Shown one piece after another: positions 15,986 to 24,752 of a DNA stretch of 64,000 bases. The DNA is taken from positions 1,612,001 through 1,676,000 of the forward strand of contig NZ_CP093442.1 of assembly GCF_022814725.1 (NCBI RefSeq), in the 5' to 3' direction. The notes beneath the pieces are model-generated. The model was not told the origin of the DNA. It saw only the letters and a program-made list of their open reading frames with translations, and ran no database searches. Both the position numbers and the translations under genes were made by a program. Every line of letters starts with the position of its first letter. Position 1 is the stretch's first letter. Origin of the DNA: Bdellovibrio reynosensis (lineage in GTDB: Bacteria; Bdellovibrionota; Bdellovibrionia; Bdellovibrionales; Bdellovibrionaceae).

Positions 15986-16915
15986 ATGAAGCGCTTTGAA
16001 CACAAATGGCAAGACTTTAAATGGATTGATATCGAGGCCCCGACCCCTGCTGATTTAGAAATGTTGGCTGGGGAATTTAACATCCCTCGTGCGGCGATTT
16101 CTAATTCCTTAGACCCGGAACACCTCCCTAAGTGCGAGGTCTTTGATAAGCTGATTTATATCATTCTTCGCCACCACGATGAACAAGCCAAAATAAGTGC
16201 TGCTACTATGCAGGAAATTTCGACAAAACTTATTTTATTTGTCGGCAAGAATTTCGTGATCACGATCCACCGTGCTGCTATCAAAAGCATCTCGGATAAG
16301 AAGGAAACTTGCTCTAGCCAAAACAACGTGGAAATGATTTCCTTTGTTAAAGGGCTCTTTTTACATACCATCCGCAGTTTCGATAAACCCCTTGATGATC
16401 TTGATAGCAAAACCGATGTGATTGAAGAACGTGTCTTTGCTTTGCAGCGAAGAAATATTTTACGCCAAGGTTATATCGTAAAAAGAAAAACATCTTCTTA
16501 TCGCAAAATCTTTAAGTTCACTTCCGATATCATCGCTAAACTAAATACCGAAATGGAAGTGCCATTAAAAGATATCAATCACGTGCGCGAGCCCCTAGAT
16601 AAGTTGATCTTCTTTGCTGATAGCATTCAGGAAGAAATCACGGGCCTTATCAATCTGCATCTGTCATTGATGGCGCAAAAAACCAATGAAGCCTCTTACC
16701 GCACCAATGAAGTGATGCGGGTTCTTACGGTGTTTTCAATTTTCTTCTTACCTTTGAATTTTATAGCCGGCGTTTACGGCATGAACTTTGAGTTCATGCC
16801 AGAACTAAAACTACAATATGGGTACTTCATCACCCTAGGTGTGATGTTGACTGTTGTCATAGCCATCACTTGGTGGATGCTTCGTAAAGGTTGGCTAAAA
16901 AAAGACCAGTTCTAA
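15986..16915 (+). CDS. corA: CorA-family magnesium/cobalt transporter
   Basis: The product has about 309 residues from ATG 15986. An in-frame TTG at 15965 would add 7 residues, and neither start has a good ribosome binding site. It has the large N-terminal cytoplasmic domain, a long helix (residues 130-245) and two C-terminal membrane helices. The family signature GMN is present in GVYGMNFEFMPEL at the first helix end. It forms a pentameric channel for divalent cations. Its last four bases overlap the convergent methyltransferase gene. Confidence 0.92.
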   Translation: MKRFEHKWQDFKWIDIEAPTPADLEMLAGEFNIPRAAISNSLDPEHLPKCEVFDKLIYIILRHHDEQAKISAATMQEISTKLILFVGKNFVITIHRAAIKSISDKKETCSSQNNVEMISFVKGLFLHTIRSFDKPLDDLDSKTDVIEERVFALQRRNILRQGYIVKRKTSSYRKIFKFTSDIIAKLNTEMEVPLKDINHVREPLDKLIFFADSIQEEITGLINLHLSLMAQKTNEASYRTNEVMRVLTVFSIFFLPLNFIAGVYGMNFEFMPELKLQYGYFITLGVMLTVVIAITWWMLRKGWLKKDQF

Positions 16916-17733
16916 GTTCTAGCGGAAGCTTGAACAAAAGAGTAAAAGAAAACAGCATTAGGGTCGCTGGCCACAGCGGCCATTTCTGTTTTCATTCCTT
17001 CAACAACCTCTTTAGAAACATATTTAGCATCAAGCAATTGTTCACTCGCGCTAAGCAAAAGCTCTGTCCAATATTCGATACAATCTTTGCGGGCTTGCGG
17101 CGAACGATTATCCAAGAACCACGTTTTAACTTCAGTGTGAATGTCCTTATATCCTAGCTGCATCAGCAAGTTACCAAGCTTAGCCCCCATGAAGGGATCC
17201 CCTTTTTGTTTCAACTGATATTCATTAAAAGCCATCCAGTACTTCCAAACATTTGGTGAATAAGGATCCAAAAAGAATGAGGCATTTAAAACTTCAGTGA
17301 CATACACCGGACTACCGGGGCGAAGAACTCGGCGCACCTCTGAAAGCACGCGAATAGGTTCTGGGACGTGCTCTAAGATCCAACACAAAAATGCACCATC
17401 AAAAGCGTTCGCTGAAAACTCCATGTTGGTGGCGTCAGCTTCTTTTAATTCGAATCGACCTTGGGCGAAAGGCAATTGACTTAGGAACTGTTGGGCGGCC
17501 CCCAACTGCTTGGTCGAACGATCAATGCCAGTCAGTTTTAAATCAGGGAAGCGACGAAGAATAATTTCACTTTGTGCGCCAACCCCACAACCGACTTCCA
17601 ATAACTTTTCAACGCCGGTGAAATTGACGTTACGATAAACCGTGTATTCACCAAAACGCGCTTGCTTACGCAGTCGTTCCTGTTCCTCAGTTGAAAATCC
17701 GTGGAGGTATGGAAAGTCAGCTTTCTTAGACAT
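16912..17733 (-). CDS. SAM-dependent methyltransferase (class I)
   Basis: I start at ATG 17733 (MSKKADFPYLHGFS) because GCGAGGAATT precedes it. The frame is open about 100 bases further upstream. The SAM-binding motif is LLEVGCGVGAQSEIILRRF near residue 45. Motif II LTGIDRS and the post-motif DGAFLCWILEHVPEP are typical of the Methyltransf_11 group. The C-terminal third resembles small-molecule methyltransferases with a substrate cap. The substrate is unknown. It lies 137 bases downstream of the DUF4336 gene on the same strand. Confidence 0.85.
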   Translation of the reverse strand: MSKKADFPYLHGFSTEEQERLRKQARFGEYTVYRNVNFTGVEKLLEVGCGVGAQSEIILRRFPDLKLTGIDRSTKQLGAAQQFLSQLPFAQGRFELKEADATNMEFSANAFDGAFLCWILEHVPEPIRVLSEVRRVLRPGSPVYVTEVLNASFFLDPYSPNVWKYWMAFNEYQLKQKGDPFMGAKLGNLLMQLGYKDIHTEVKTWFLDNRSPQARKDCIEYWTELLLSASEQLLDAKYVSKEVVEGMKTEMAAVASDPNAVFFYSFVQASART

Positions 17734-17870
17734 AATTCCTCGCAGTTTAGAGAAAAATCCTACCAAGACTCTCAAAATAATAGCAAGACCGTCTGCCGCA
17801 TTGACTTTTTTGCGCCGCTCGTTAGACACAAACGATGTTCTTTTACAGTACGGGAAAGGCGGCCCCCAGG

Positions 17871-18557
17871 CTAATGAAGTACTTTTTTTAAAGCGACGGT
17901 GATCTTGTTAAGTGTGTCTTCATAAACAAGATCGCCGTGGGCAATGATCAAAGTCTTAGGATTCCATTGCTGAACTTGGTTTAAAAAACCTTTAAGGGAA
18001 ATCGTATGGGTGAAGGATTTTCTGCCGATCTTAGTGATCTCTAACTTTTTGTAAGCACCATTTATTTTAGAAAAAAGTTTATAGAAAGCATTTGGGAACT
18101 TGTGCCAGTTAAAAAATAGATCTGTGACGATCAAGGATCCTGAAAGTTTATGAAAGAATGTGATTTCTTCAAATACCGGAGAGTTTGCTTTCACAGAAAA
18201 AACCTCCACTTCCTGCTTCCAGGGGTGCATGTCTAAATCAGAAAGATTTTTAGTGAATTTAATATCGGACCGTTTAGCGTGCAGGTCCAGCGGTCCCCAG
18301 GTTTCGGCTTTAGGATAATTTAAGGCAAAATCTTTGAAGAACAGGTGATGCATACCATTCGGCGCAATAACGTGTTTCACTTCGCCGAGATGATTGACCT
18401 CTTTAATAAGATCTTCTGTGACAGCAATTGGTGAAATCACCATCAGCTCCGAATTTTCAAGTCTAATAACCGTCATTCTTCCCGGCATTTTAAATCCGCC
18501 GGGGAATGTCGCCACACCTTCAGCAACCCAGATGTTTGTTCCTACGGGAATTAACAT
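17871..18557 (-). CDS. DUF4336 family protein (metallo-beta-lactamase-like fold)
   Basis: The product has 228 residues. MLIPVGTNIWVAEG, VISPIAVTEDLIKEVNHLGEVKHVIAPNGMHHLFF and the C-terminal LIIAHGDLVY correspond to DUF4336, a degenerate metallo-hydrolase-like family. Only some of the His/Asp metal ligands of true beta-lactamases are visible, so activity is unclear. It starts one base after the DUF429 gene and is the last gene of the long gldA operon. Confidence 0.8.
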   Translation of the reverse strand: MLIPVGTNIWVAEGVATFPGGFKMPGRMTVIRLENSELMVISPIAVTEDLIKEVNHLGEVKHVIAPNGMHHLFFKDFALNYPKAETWGPLDLHAKRSDIKFTKNLSDLDMHPWKQEVEVFSVKANSPVFEEITFFHKLSGSLIVTDLFFNWHKFPNAFYKLFSKINGAYKKLEITKIGRKSFTHTISLKGFLNQVQQWNPKTLIIAHGDLVYEDTLNKITVALKKVLH

Positions 18558-18558
18558 T

Positions 18559-19494
18559 CTAAAACCCTGTCCATTTCAATGTGGTCTTAGGAATTTCAAT
18601 CCAGTCTTCATTTTCAGGAAATCCTTCTGGGCGGGGCTCCGTCATATTTTTGAATTTTAAAAACGCAGTTAAGGCGCAGATAAAAGCTTCAAAGGCGTGA
18701 TTGTTTTCAATCATAAGCTTCACGTCTTGATCGTAAACGAAAGCGACATTTCTGCTGCTAAGTGCATGCAGGATTTCCCGCCGACTTTCATCCCCACTAA
18801 TGGCGTGTTTATGAAAACGCAAATGGCTTTTCATCACATCAAGACTTCGCCCGATTCGCCACACTGAAATTTTGGGATTTACTTCAACACATACCGTGGT
18901 CAGACGGCGTTTAATGTACATGGCGCGAGCTAAAAGCGGAGCAATGTTCGCCCCCAGGGCATGCTGCATGATAAAAGGCTCTTCAAGTTCCGTCGACACA
19001 TACATCTCGACACAACGTTGAGTGTATGAGGTGAAAAGTTTTCTTGGTTTTTTCTTTTTATGCAGTTTGCGGGTGTATTCCCACATCCACTTCACATGGG
19101 GCTCTGGACAACCTTCAATTCCAGGACAGCTTCTTTCACAATTTGTACAATGCGGCAGTCTGAAAGGAACATCAAAAGCAAAGGTTGTGATTTGATCGTG
19201 GTACTGATTAATGATTTCAAAGATTTTAAAATCAGCGGAATGAACTTCGTCAGATTTTATTTTCTCAACCAACCGAGAAAGAAAAACTTTTTTGTGCTTA
19301 GGATAGTATTCAACGATGGCAATACAGGCTTTGTCGGACTTACCGCCACTAAGGGAAAGACCCACAAAACGGTGGACCTCCCCTGCGTGGGTTTCTGAAG
19401 TCGATGGTTTTGAAACCACCGCCTTCTTTGTCGTTTTCTTTACAGGGGATCGACGGGTTTTGCGTCCATCACCTGAAAGCCGGCTTTTTGACAT
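18559..19494 (-). CDS. DUF429 family protein (predicted RNase H-like fold)
   Basis: The product has 311 residues from ATG 19494, which lies inside the preceding kinase gene, giving a 55-base overlap in another frame. A Lys/Arg/Ser-rich N-terminus (about 40 residues) precedes the DUF429 core: FVGLSLSGGKSDKACIAIVEY, then FAFDVPFRLPHC with an acidic residue, and the Cys-rich HCTNCERSCPGIEGC. The C-terminal half has NNHAFEAFICALTAF. DUF429 proteins are predicted nuclease-fold proteins of unknown role. The upstream frame extends further, but no better start is visible. Confidence 0.78.
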   Translation of the reverse strand: MSKSRLSGDGRKTRRSPVKKTTKKAVVSKPSTSETHAGEVHRFVGLSLSGGKSDKACIAIVEYYPKHKKVFLSRLVEKIKSDEVHSADFKIFEIINQYHDQITTFAFDVPFRLPHCTNCERSCPGIEGCPEPHVKWMWEYTRKLHKKKKPRKLFTSYTQRCVEMYVSTELEEPFIMQHALGANIAPLLARAMYIKRRLTTVCVEVNPKISVWRIGRSLDVMKSHLRFHKHAISGDESRREILHALSSRNVAFVYDQDVKLMIENNHAFEAFICALTAFLKFKNMTEPRPEGFPENEDWIEIPKTTLKWTGF

Positions 19495-20432
19495 GCGCTT
19501 GCTACCTTCTCGCGTTTGTCTGGAGGACACCAAACTAGGACACAACCGCCGCCTCCAGCTCCACAAATTTTAACAGCCTCTGCCCCATTCTGCAAAGAGA
19601 CTTCCGCAAGCTTAGCAATCTCAGGACTTGAAAACTCAGGGGCCAAACGCACACGGGCATCAAACTCTTGTTTAAATAAATTTCCAAGAGCTTGCCATTG
19701 ACCTGCGCGCACGGCTTTTTCAGTTTCAATAGCGATGGCTTTAAGATCACGCAATGCTTGAATCGTATTAGGATCTTTGACTACGCCATCTTTCATCACT
19801 TCAAAATTGTTAAGACCTGAATGATGGGCTTTACCAGTATAAACCAACATGAATTTTTCAGCCAACGCCGTGTTTTTTACAGGCAAAACTGCTTGTTCAA
19901 TACCATCATAGTCATAATGCAAAATATTGATTCCACCCGATGCTGCCGGATAATAATCTTGCGTGCCTGTTGGAGTATTAAGAATTTCAGCTTCAATATT
20001 ATGTGCCACATGCACCATCTGGTGAATGTCAGCAAAAGGACGACCGCAGAATAACGAAAAAGCTTTCATCAGACTGATTGTCAAACTTGAGCTTCCACCT
20101 AAACCGCCGCCTACTGGACTGTCAGAAGAAGTTTTTAAATGAAACCCCTTCACCGGCTTCCAGTAACGTAACTGCGTTTGCAACAAAATCATTTTTGGAT
20201 CTTGATCAGCAAGAGCCTGGTTAAGATCACGGTATTCTTTTTTAATATTCAGATCCAAAGTTTCTAGAATGATCTTTGAATCAGCATGCGGAGTAAGCTC
20301 TACAGTAGTGTAAATATCAATGGCCACATTCACAGTAGAAGCACCATTGATAAACAAATATAATGGCCAAAGATCCAAGGTCCCGCCTGCTAAATCAACG
20401 CGGGTTGGGGATTTAATAACGATTTTTTGCAT
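19440..20432 (-). CDS. GHMP-family kinase (sugar/heptose kinase-like)
   Basis: The product has 330 residues. The three GHMP motifs are present: PTRVDLAGGTLDLWPLY (residues 9-25), SPVGGGLGGSSSLTIS (about 105-120, the ATP loop) and KICGAGGGGCVLVW near residue 300. The AGGTLD form of motif 1 is closest to D-glycero-D-manno-heptose 7-phosphate kinase (HddA) type members, which feed LPS or S-layer sugars. A mevalonate-type kinase is less likely. The start codon overlaps the DUF4340 stop (TAATG), so translation is coupled. Confidence 0.85.
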   Translation of the reverse strand: MQKIVIKSPTRVDLAGGTLDLWPLYLFINGASTVNVAIDIYTTVELTPHADSKIILETLDLNIKKEYRDLNQALADQDPKMILLQTQLRYWKPVKGFHLKTSSDSPVGGGLGGSSSLTISLMKAFSLFCGRPFADIHQMVHVAHNIEAEILNTPTGTQDYYPAASGGINILHYDYDGIEQAVLPVKNTALAEKFMLVYTGKAHHSGLNNFEVMKDGVVKDPNTIQALRDLKAIAIETEKAVRAGQWQALGNLFKQEFDARVRLAPEFSSPEIAKLAEVSLQNGAEAVKICGAGGGGCVLVWCPPDKREKVASACQKAGFQVMDAKPVDPL

Positions 20433-21436
20433 TACTGAATTTCTTTCTGATGAACGATCATCGCCTGATCACTATCTTCAACTGGCTTTGAGTTTTTCTC
20501 AAGCGGATCTTTTTTATCAGCAGGCTGCTCTTTAAGGTCTTCAACCGTCATATTTATAAGACCATCCAATGCACCCGGTTCGAGTTTCATCGATAGACCA
20601 CTTGAGGGAACCGCATAGATTCCTAAGTCTTTAGCTTGGGTCACTTGGGCTTGCCATTTTTCATCGGCCATCACCAGCTTTAAGCCGAATAATTTTTTAC
20701 CAGGTGGGATTTGTGCGCCACCTTCGAAGATTTCTTTTCCCTTCGCATCCGCGATAGATGTTAATAAGGCGCGAACTTTGTTTTGATCTAAGGCCAAATC
20801 TTTCTTAACTGGACTGATCCATTTTCCATCAACTCGTTTGATTTCAAGAGCGCCTTTGGCGTTTTCAATGCGCACTTCATCTATACTGGCGATTTTCTTT
20901 CTTAACAGTCTACGATCTCTGAAATCCAGAACAGATTTTTGAATGCGGCTTTGCCAAACTGAATTGACCACCAAAACCCTGTTTTCACCGTCTTTACGAA
21001 GAAAGGCATTTTCTTCAAAATTTCTTTTTTCAGAAATTTCAAACGTATTTTTGGCCCCAGCTGATGTGGTAAGAGTGATGGTGCCCAGGGGTTTATCTAA
21101 GCCATAAACGGCCCAATCAATACCATCCCCTTCTTTTGCAACTTCGATCACACTTTCCGGAAAAATATTTTTTACGAAATCATCCACCACCGTATTGTCA
21201 GCTAGGTCTTTTATTGGTGATACGATTTCCCAACCATCGACAGTGCGCTTTAATGAAACTTCTTGGTCATCTTTTTTAAGTTGAACACTGTCTACCTGTT
21301 GAAAGTCCACGGTCATAAGACGGTTGGCTTGCTGGGTCTTTTCCGCCTTCTTTTCATCGCGCAAAAAGTCCCAATAAGCGTAGCCGCCAAATAACAAAAG
21401 GCAGAAGACTAAAATGGAGCGACCTTTAAGTTTCAT
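20432..21436 (-). CDS. DUF4340 membrane-anchored periplasmic protein
   Basis: The product has 334 residues from ATG 21436, supported by GGAGAAACGCC and by a TAATG overlap with the gldG stop. One membrane helix (about 5-22) is followed by an extracytoplasmic beta-rich body with repeated DUF4340 units (VDSVQLKKDDQEVSLKRTVDGWEIVSP, then IDEVRIENAKGALEIKRVDGKWISP). The near-identical phrasing of the two units shows an internal duplication. DUF4340 proteins regularly follow GldF/GldG-type ABC genes and are probably part of that complex. Confidence 0.85.
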   Translation of the reverse strand: MKLKGRSILVFCLLLFGGYAYWDFLRDEKKAEKTQQANRLMTVDFQQVDSVQLKKDDQEVSLKRTVDGWEIVSPIKDLADNTVVDDFVKNIFPESVIEVAKEGDGIDWAVYGLDKPLGTITLTTSAGAKNTFEISEKRNFEENAFLRKDGENRVLVVNSVWQSRIQKSVLDFRDRRLLRKKIASIDEVRIENAKGALEIKRVDGKWISPVKKDLALDQNKVRALLTSIADAKGKEIFEGGAQIPPGKKLFGLKLVMADEKWQAQVTQAKDLGIYAVPSSGLSMKLEPGALDGLINMTVEDLKEQPADKKDPLEKNSKPVEDSDQAMIVHQKEIQ

Positions 21437-22974
21437 TAGGCGTTTCTCCTTTTTAACCACAAACCAATGCTAGTTCCCAGTAACAGGATAGGCAGTGGAA
21501 TGATGAATGCAAATAAGAAAACGGCAAACTTGGTTTCTGTCATCATTAGCGGTGTCGTCATCGTTTCCTTTGGCGTGATGCTAATCAAGTTTTCTTCCTT
21601 GGCCAAAGCCGCGATCGAGTTTAGGACCAAATCACGGTTCAAATTTTGGTATAGCATTTGATTGGTCATAAAATCCACGTCGCCGACTATGATAGCTCTG
21701 AACTCTTCAGACTTTTCATCGGTCCCTGGCCAACGCCCTGTCACTTCATCAACCAACGTATAGGTGGCTTCAGGTGCATCGCCACGAATTTGCATACTGT
21801 CAAAGGCCATCGCCGTTGGTGCGGTTTTCACCAGTTCATCAACAGTGATTCCCGCCGGAGCGTCAATTTTAATTAAAGCCTGAGGCATACGGAATTGAGT
21901 CACATCCGTACGAGCAAAGCTTCTAGTGATTTTGTTGGTGCTAGAAAAAACAGAACCGATCGCAGGCCCCTGGTTCACTCCGCGTCCCATCACCGTATCA
22001 ACGACGTTAAAGATATAGTTGTTAGCGAATCTAACACCTATTTTTTCTGTCAGCTTTTCCAGTCTTGCAGTGTTCTGACTTTCAATGGCCATAAAAAGGG
22101 TTTTCCCGGCCTTCAAGTGATTTTCTAGAACAAGCAGTTCAGAATCTTGAAAATCACGAATCGGACCTGCAATTAAAATGACGTCGGCATCGTCTGGAAT
22201 CTGCGGCGTTTGCGTCAATGAAAGTTCTTTAACCACGTAACGATTGTTTTCAAGCATCAGCTTTAGGGAACCCAGTCCTAAACCCTCTTTTGAATCATTC
22301 AGATCCTTTTCGCCATGGCCCACGGTGAAATACAAAGTCTTGGTTTTTTCACGGGTGACTTTGACGATGGCGCTGGTAAATTCCTGTTCATCGATTTTTT
22401 CGATGCGATTACGACGGTCTTTATAATTTAAAAACACGACGCCGCTGCCTTTATCAACTCCATAGTCTTTTGCAAGATCAGGGTTTTCATTCACTTCGAC
22501 GAATTGCAATTTCACTTTGCCGCTGACGTCTTGGTACTTGTTAATCAGCTCGCGGAACTGACGACGGTTTTCTTCGTTACCTTCGACACCTTTTTTATAA
22601 AAGAAAAACACTTTCAGCTCTGAATCCAGGGATTTTACAAGTTGGATCGATTGCTCTGATAAAGAGTTCGCTTTGCTAGTAGAAAAATCCCAGGACTTAT
22701 AATGTTTAATTCCAAGGTAATTAACTATCGCCAAAACCGCGACCATAAGCAGGATTAAAACTCCCATGCTCATGCCCTCTTTGGTGGTCTTCATGGTGAA
22801 GAACTCTTTAAAGAACTCTCGGTCCTTGTAAATGCCAAAACCAAAAAAGAACACGGCCATGCCTAAAGCTAGCCAGCAAAATGGAACCCAGTCCCCTAAA
22901 AGGTATCTGGTGATTGCCATGGACAATAAAGAAATAAAGCCGAATAAAAATGAAATTTTACTTAATTTTCCCAT
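21436..22974 (-). CDS. gldG: GldG-like ABC transporter auxiliary protein
   Basis: The product has about 512 residues from ATG 22974 (MGKLSKISFLFGF), with GGAG 6 bases upstream. Two N-terminal membrane helices and a third near residue 95 precede a large extracytoplasmic domain. One C-terminal helix (PLPILLLGTSIGLWL) ends the protein. The domain matches the ABC-type transport auxiliary family that includes GldG (LDSELKVFFFYKK, TLYFTVGHGEKDLND, VILIAGPIRDFQDSELLVLENHLKAG). The symbol rests on family and gene order. A gliding role is not proven by this. Confidence 0.85.
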   Translation of the reverse strand: MGKLSKISFLFGFISLLSMAITRYLLGDWVPFCWLALGMAVFFFGFGIYKDREFFKEFFTMKTTKEGMSMGVLILLMVAVLAIVNYLGIKHYKSWDFSTSKANSLSEQSIQLVKSLDSELKVFFFYKKGVEGNEENRRQFRELINKYQDVSGKVKLQFVEVNENPDLAKDYGVDKGSGVVFLNYKDRRNRIEKIDEQEFTSAIVKVTREKTKTLYFTVGHGEKDLNDSKEGLGLGSLKLMLENNRYVVKELSLTQTPQIPDDADVILIAGPIRDFQDSELLVLENHLKAGKTLFMAIESQNTARLEKLTEKIGVRFANNYIFNVVDTVMGRGVNQGPAIGSVFSSTNKITRSFARTDVTQFRMPQALIKIDAPAGITVDELVKTAPTAMAFDSMQIRGDAPEATYTLVDEVTGRWPGTDEKSEEFRAIIVGDVDFMTNQMLYQNLNRDLVLNSIAALAKEENLISITPKETMTTPLMMTETKFAVFLFAFIIPLPILLLGTSIGLWLKRRNA

Positions 22975-22975
22975 A

Positions 22976-23749
22976 TTATCTCCAACGAGAAGACTCAACC
23001 ACTCGTTCAGCAAGGAAGCAGAACAGAACAATCAAACTAAAAATTAAAATCAACCCATTGGTGCGGATGATGCCTTCAGCTAAGTTTGACAGGTGTGTAC
23101 CTAAAGAAATGTGCTCGAAAAACTTTCTAGAAAATTCCCCGTCCACAACTTCAGCGCCATAGCCTACAAACCATAATGAAATATTAAAGAATACCGACAG
23201 AATGTAGGCTGCGATGCTATTTTCAGTAAGCGATGAAACAAACAAATCAATCGCCACATAAATACCGCCAACTAGGAACAGTCCAAAAAAGGAAACAAAT
23301 AAAGGCAACCAGTTGACCTTTGTCAGAAGGGTGCTTGCCAAAGGATATAAGAGCGCTAATACCACAAGTCCTGCCAATGCACCGACAGCGGCAAAATATT
23401 TCCCTAAAACAATTTCTAAGGAAGTCACCGGTGAAGTTAAAAGCAGATCAAACGTGCGCAATTTCTTTTCTTCAGAAAAAAGCTTCATCGTTAAAGCCGG
23501 AATCGCAAACATCAAAATAATATGCAATACGCTTAAGATTCTTAAGAACACACCATAATGAATGTTCAGCTGTTTAGAATCCACCCCTTGTTGCATCACG
23601 TAGTTTGAAAGAAGCTGAGCAAATAGATTTAATTGAATTGTAAAAACCCAGCTAAAGATCACGCTTGCAAAAAAACAGATGATCCAAAAAGTTGGATTTA
23701 AATAAAAGCCTTTAAGTTCTTTTTTAAAAATCGTCAGTGCTCCGCCCAT
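22976..23749 (-). CDS. gldF: GldF-like ABC-2 permease
   Basis: The product has 257 residues with six membrane helices. MGGALTIFKKELKGFYLNPTFWI and ALTMKLFSEEKKLRTFDLLLTSPV are the hallmark sequences of the GldF/ABC-2 family. It ends one base before gldG and starts with an overlap to the ATPase stop, so all four genes are translationally coupled. It is the membrane part of an exporter or of a membrane-associated machine. Confidence 0.9.
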   Translation of the reverse strand: MGGALTIFKKELKGFYLNPTFWIICFFASVIFSWVFTIQLNLFAQLLSNYVMQQGVDSKQLNIHYGVFLRILSVLHIILMFAIPALTMKLFSEEKKLRTFDLLLTSPVTSLEIVLGKYFAAVGALAGLVVLALLYPLASTLLTKVNWLPLFVSFFGLFLVGGIYVAIDLFVSSLTENSIAAYILSVFFNISLWFVGYGAEVVDGEFSRKFFEHISLGTHLSNLAEGIIRTNGLILIFSLIVLFCFLAERVVESSRWR

Positions 23750-24690
23750 TAGTTACCTTCCTTCCCTTCAGCTCCATAGGTCAGCTTTAAGAAGACATCT
23801 TCAAGATCTAGTTTGCTTGGACTTAATTCGATAAGACCATAACCTTTACCCACGATGCGCGAAGAAATCATATCGACAACTTCTTCACCACCTTGAACGT
23901 CAATGTCCCATTCTTTTGAAGTTGCGCCCAAGTGCACCGAAACCACTTGGCTGATGTCAGAAAGGACTGACTTCATATCCGTTATTTCTTTGCGCAAACG
24001 AACGTGGATGCGGCTTTGGCCTTTTTCCATTGTTGATAGATTGTGAATGCTATCTTCCGCGACGATCTGTCCTTTATTGATGATGATGACTTTTTCACAA
24101 GTCGCTTCAACTTCAGGAAGGATGTGGGTTGATAGAATGATGGTGTGATGGCCTTTAAGTGATTTTACTAGATCACGAATCTCTGCGACTTGTTTTGGAT
24201 CAAGACCTACCGTGGGCTCATCTAATATCAAAACTTCCGGCTCTGAAACGATCGCTTGGGCAATACCCACGCGTTGTTTGAAACCTTTAGAAAGGTGCTG
24301 GATCAAACGCTTTTGCACATCGCCTAAGTTTGTTTTTTCGATAGCATAATCCACGCATTTTTCAATTTTATCGTGGGGCACTTTTTTTAAAGCTGCCACA
24401 TAGCGCAGATAATCGCGCACAAACATGTCACCATAAACCGGTGGAGTTTCTGGTAAATAGCCAATGCGCTTTTTAACTTCTAGCGGATTTTCAAAAACAT
24501 CAAATCCCGCAACAGAAGCAGAACCTTGGCTAGGGGCCATGAATCCAGTGATGATTTTCATGGTCGTGGATTTTCCAGCTCCGTTCGGACCTAAGAATCC
24601 AACCACATCCCCTTTTGAAATGGAAAAATTAAGCTTATCGATGGCCCGTCTGGAACCATAATCTTTAGTAAGATCTCGCACTTCAATCAT
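23749..24690 (-). CDS. gldA: GldA-like ABC transporter ATPase
   Basis: The product has 313 residues. The Walker A motif GPNGAGKST is at 34-42, the signature is LSKGFKQRVGIAQ near 133, Walker B is EVLILDEPTVGLDP, and the switch His is in LSTHILPEV. A C-terminal domain of about 90 residues (GQSRIHVRLRKEI) follows, as in GldA and NatA-like ATPases. It is the first gene of the operon. A sigma70-like promoter (24718-24746) and AAGGA precede the ATG. Confidence 0.92.
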   Translation of the reverse strand: MIEVRDLTKDYGSRRAIDKLNFSISKGDVVGFLGPNGAGKSTTMKIITGFMAPSQGSASVAGFDVFENPLEVKKRIGYLPETPPVYGDMFVRDYLRYVAALKKVPHDKIEKCVDYAIEKTNLGDVQKRLIQHLSKGFKQRVGIAQAIVSEPEVLILDEPTVGLDPKQVAEIRDLVKSLKGHHTIILSTHILPEVEATCEKVIIINKGQIVAEDSIHNLSTMEKGQSRIHVRLRKEITDMKSVLSDISQVVSVHLGATSKEWDIDVQGGEEVVDMISSRIVGKGYGLIELSPSKLDLEDVFLKLTYGAEGKEGN

Positions 24691-24717
24691 CGATGCATCC
24701 TTTCGATTACACCGAAA

Positions 24718-24746
24718 ATTTTAGTCTTCAGACATGGTCAGATCAA
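24718..24746 (-). promoter_or_regulatory. Sigma70-like promoter of the gldA operon
   Basis: On the minus strand TTGATC (24746-24741) and TAAAAT (24723-24718) are separated by exactly 17 bases. The expected start of transcription is about 20 bases upstream of the gldA ATG. The spacer contains TGTCTGAAG, matching half of the palindromes at 7643 and 54433. Confidence 0.6.
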
Positions 24747-24752
24747 GGGGCC

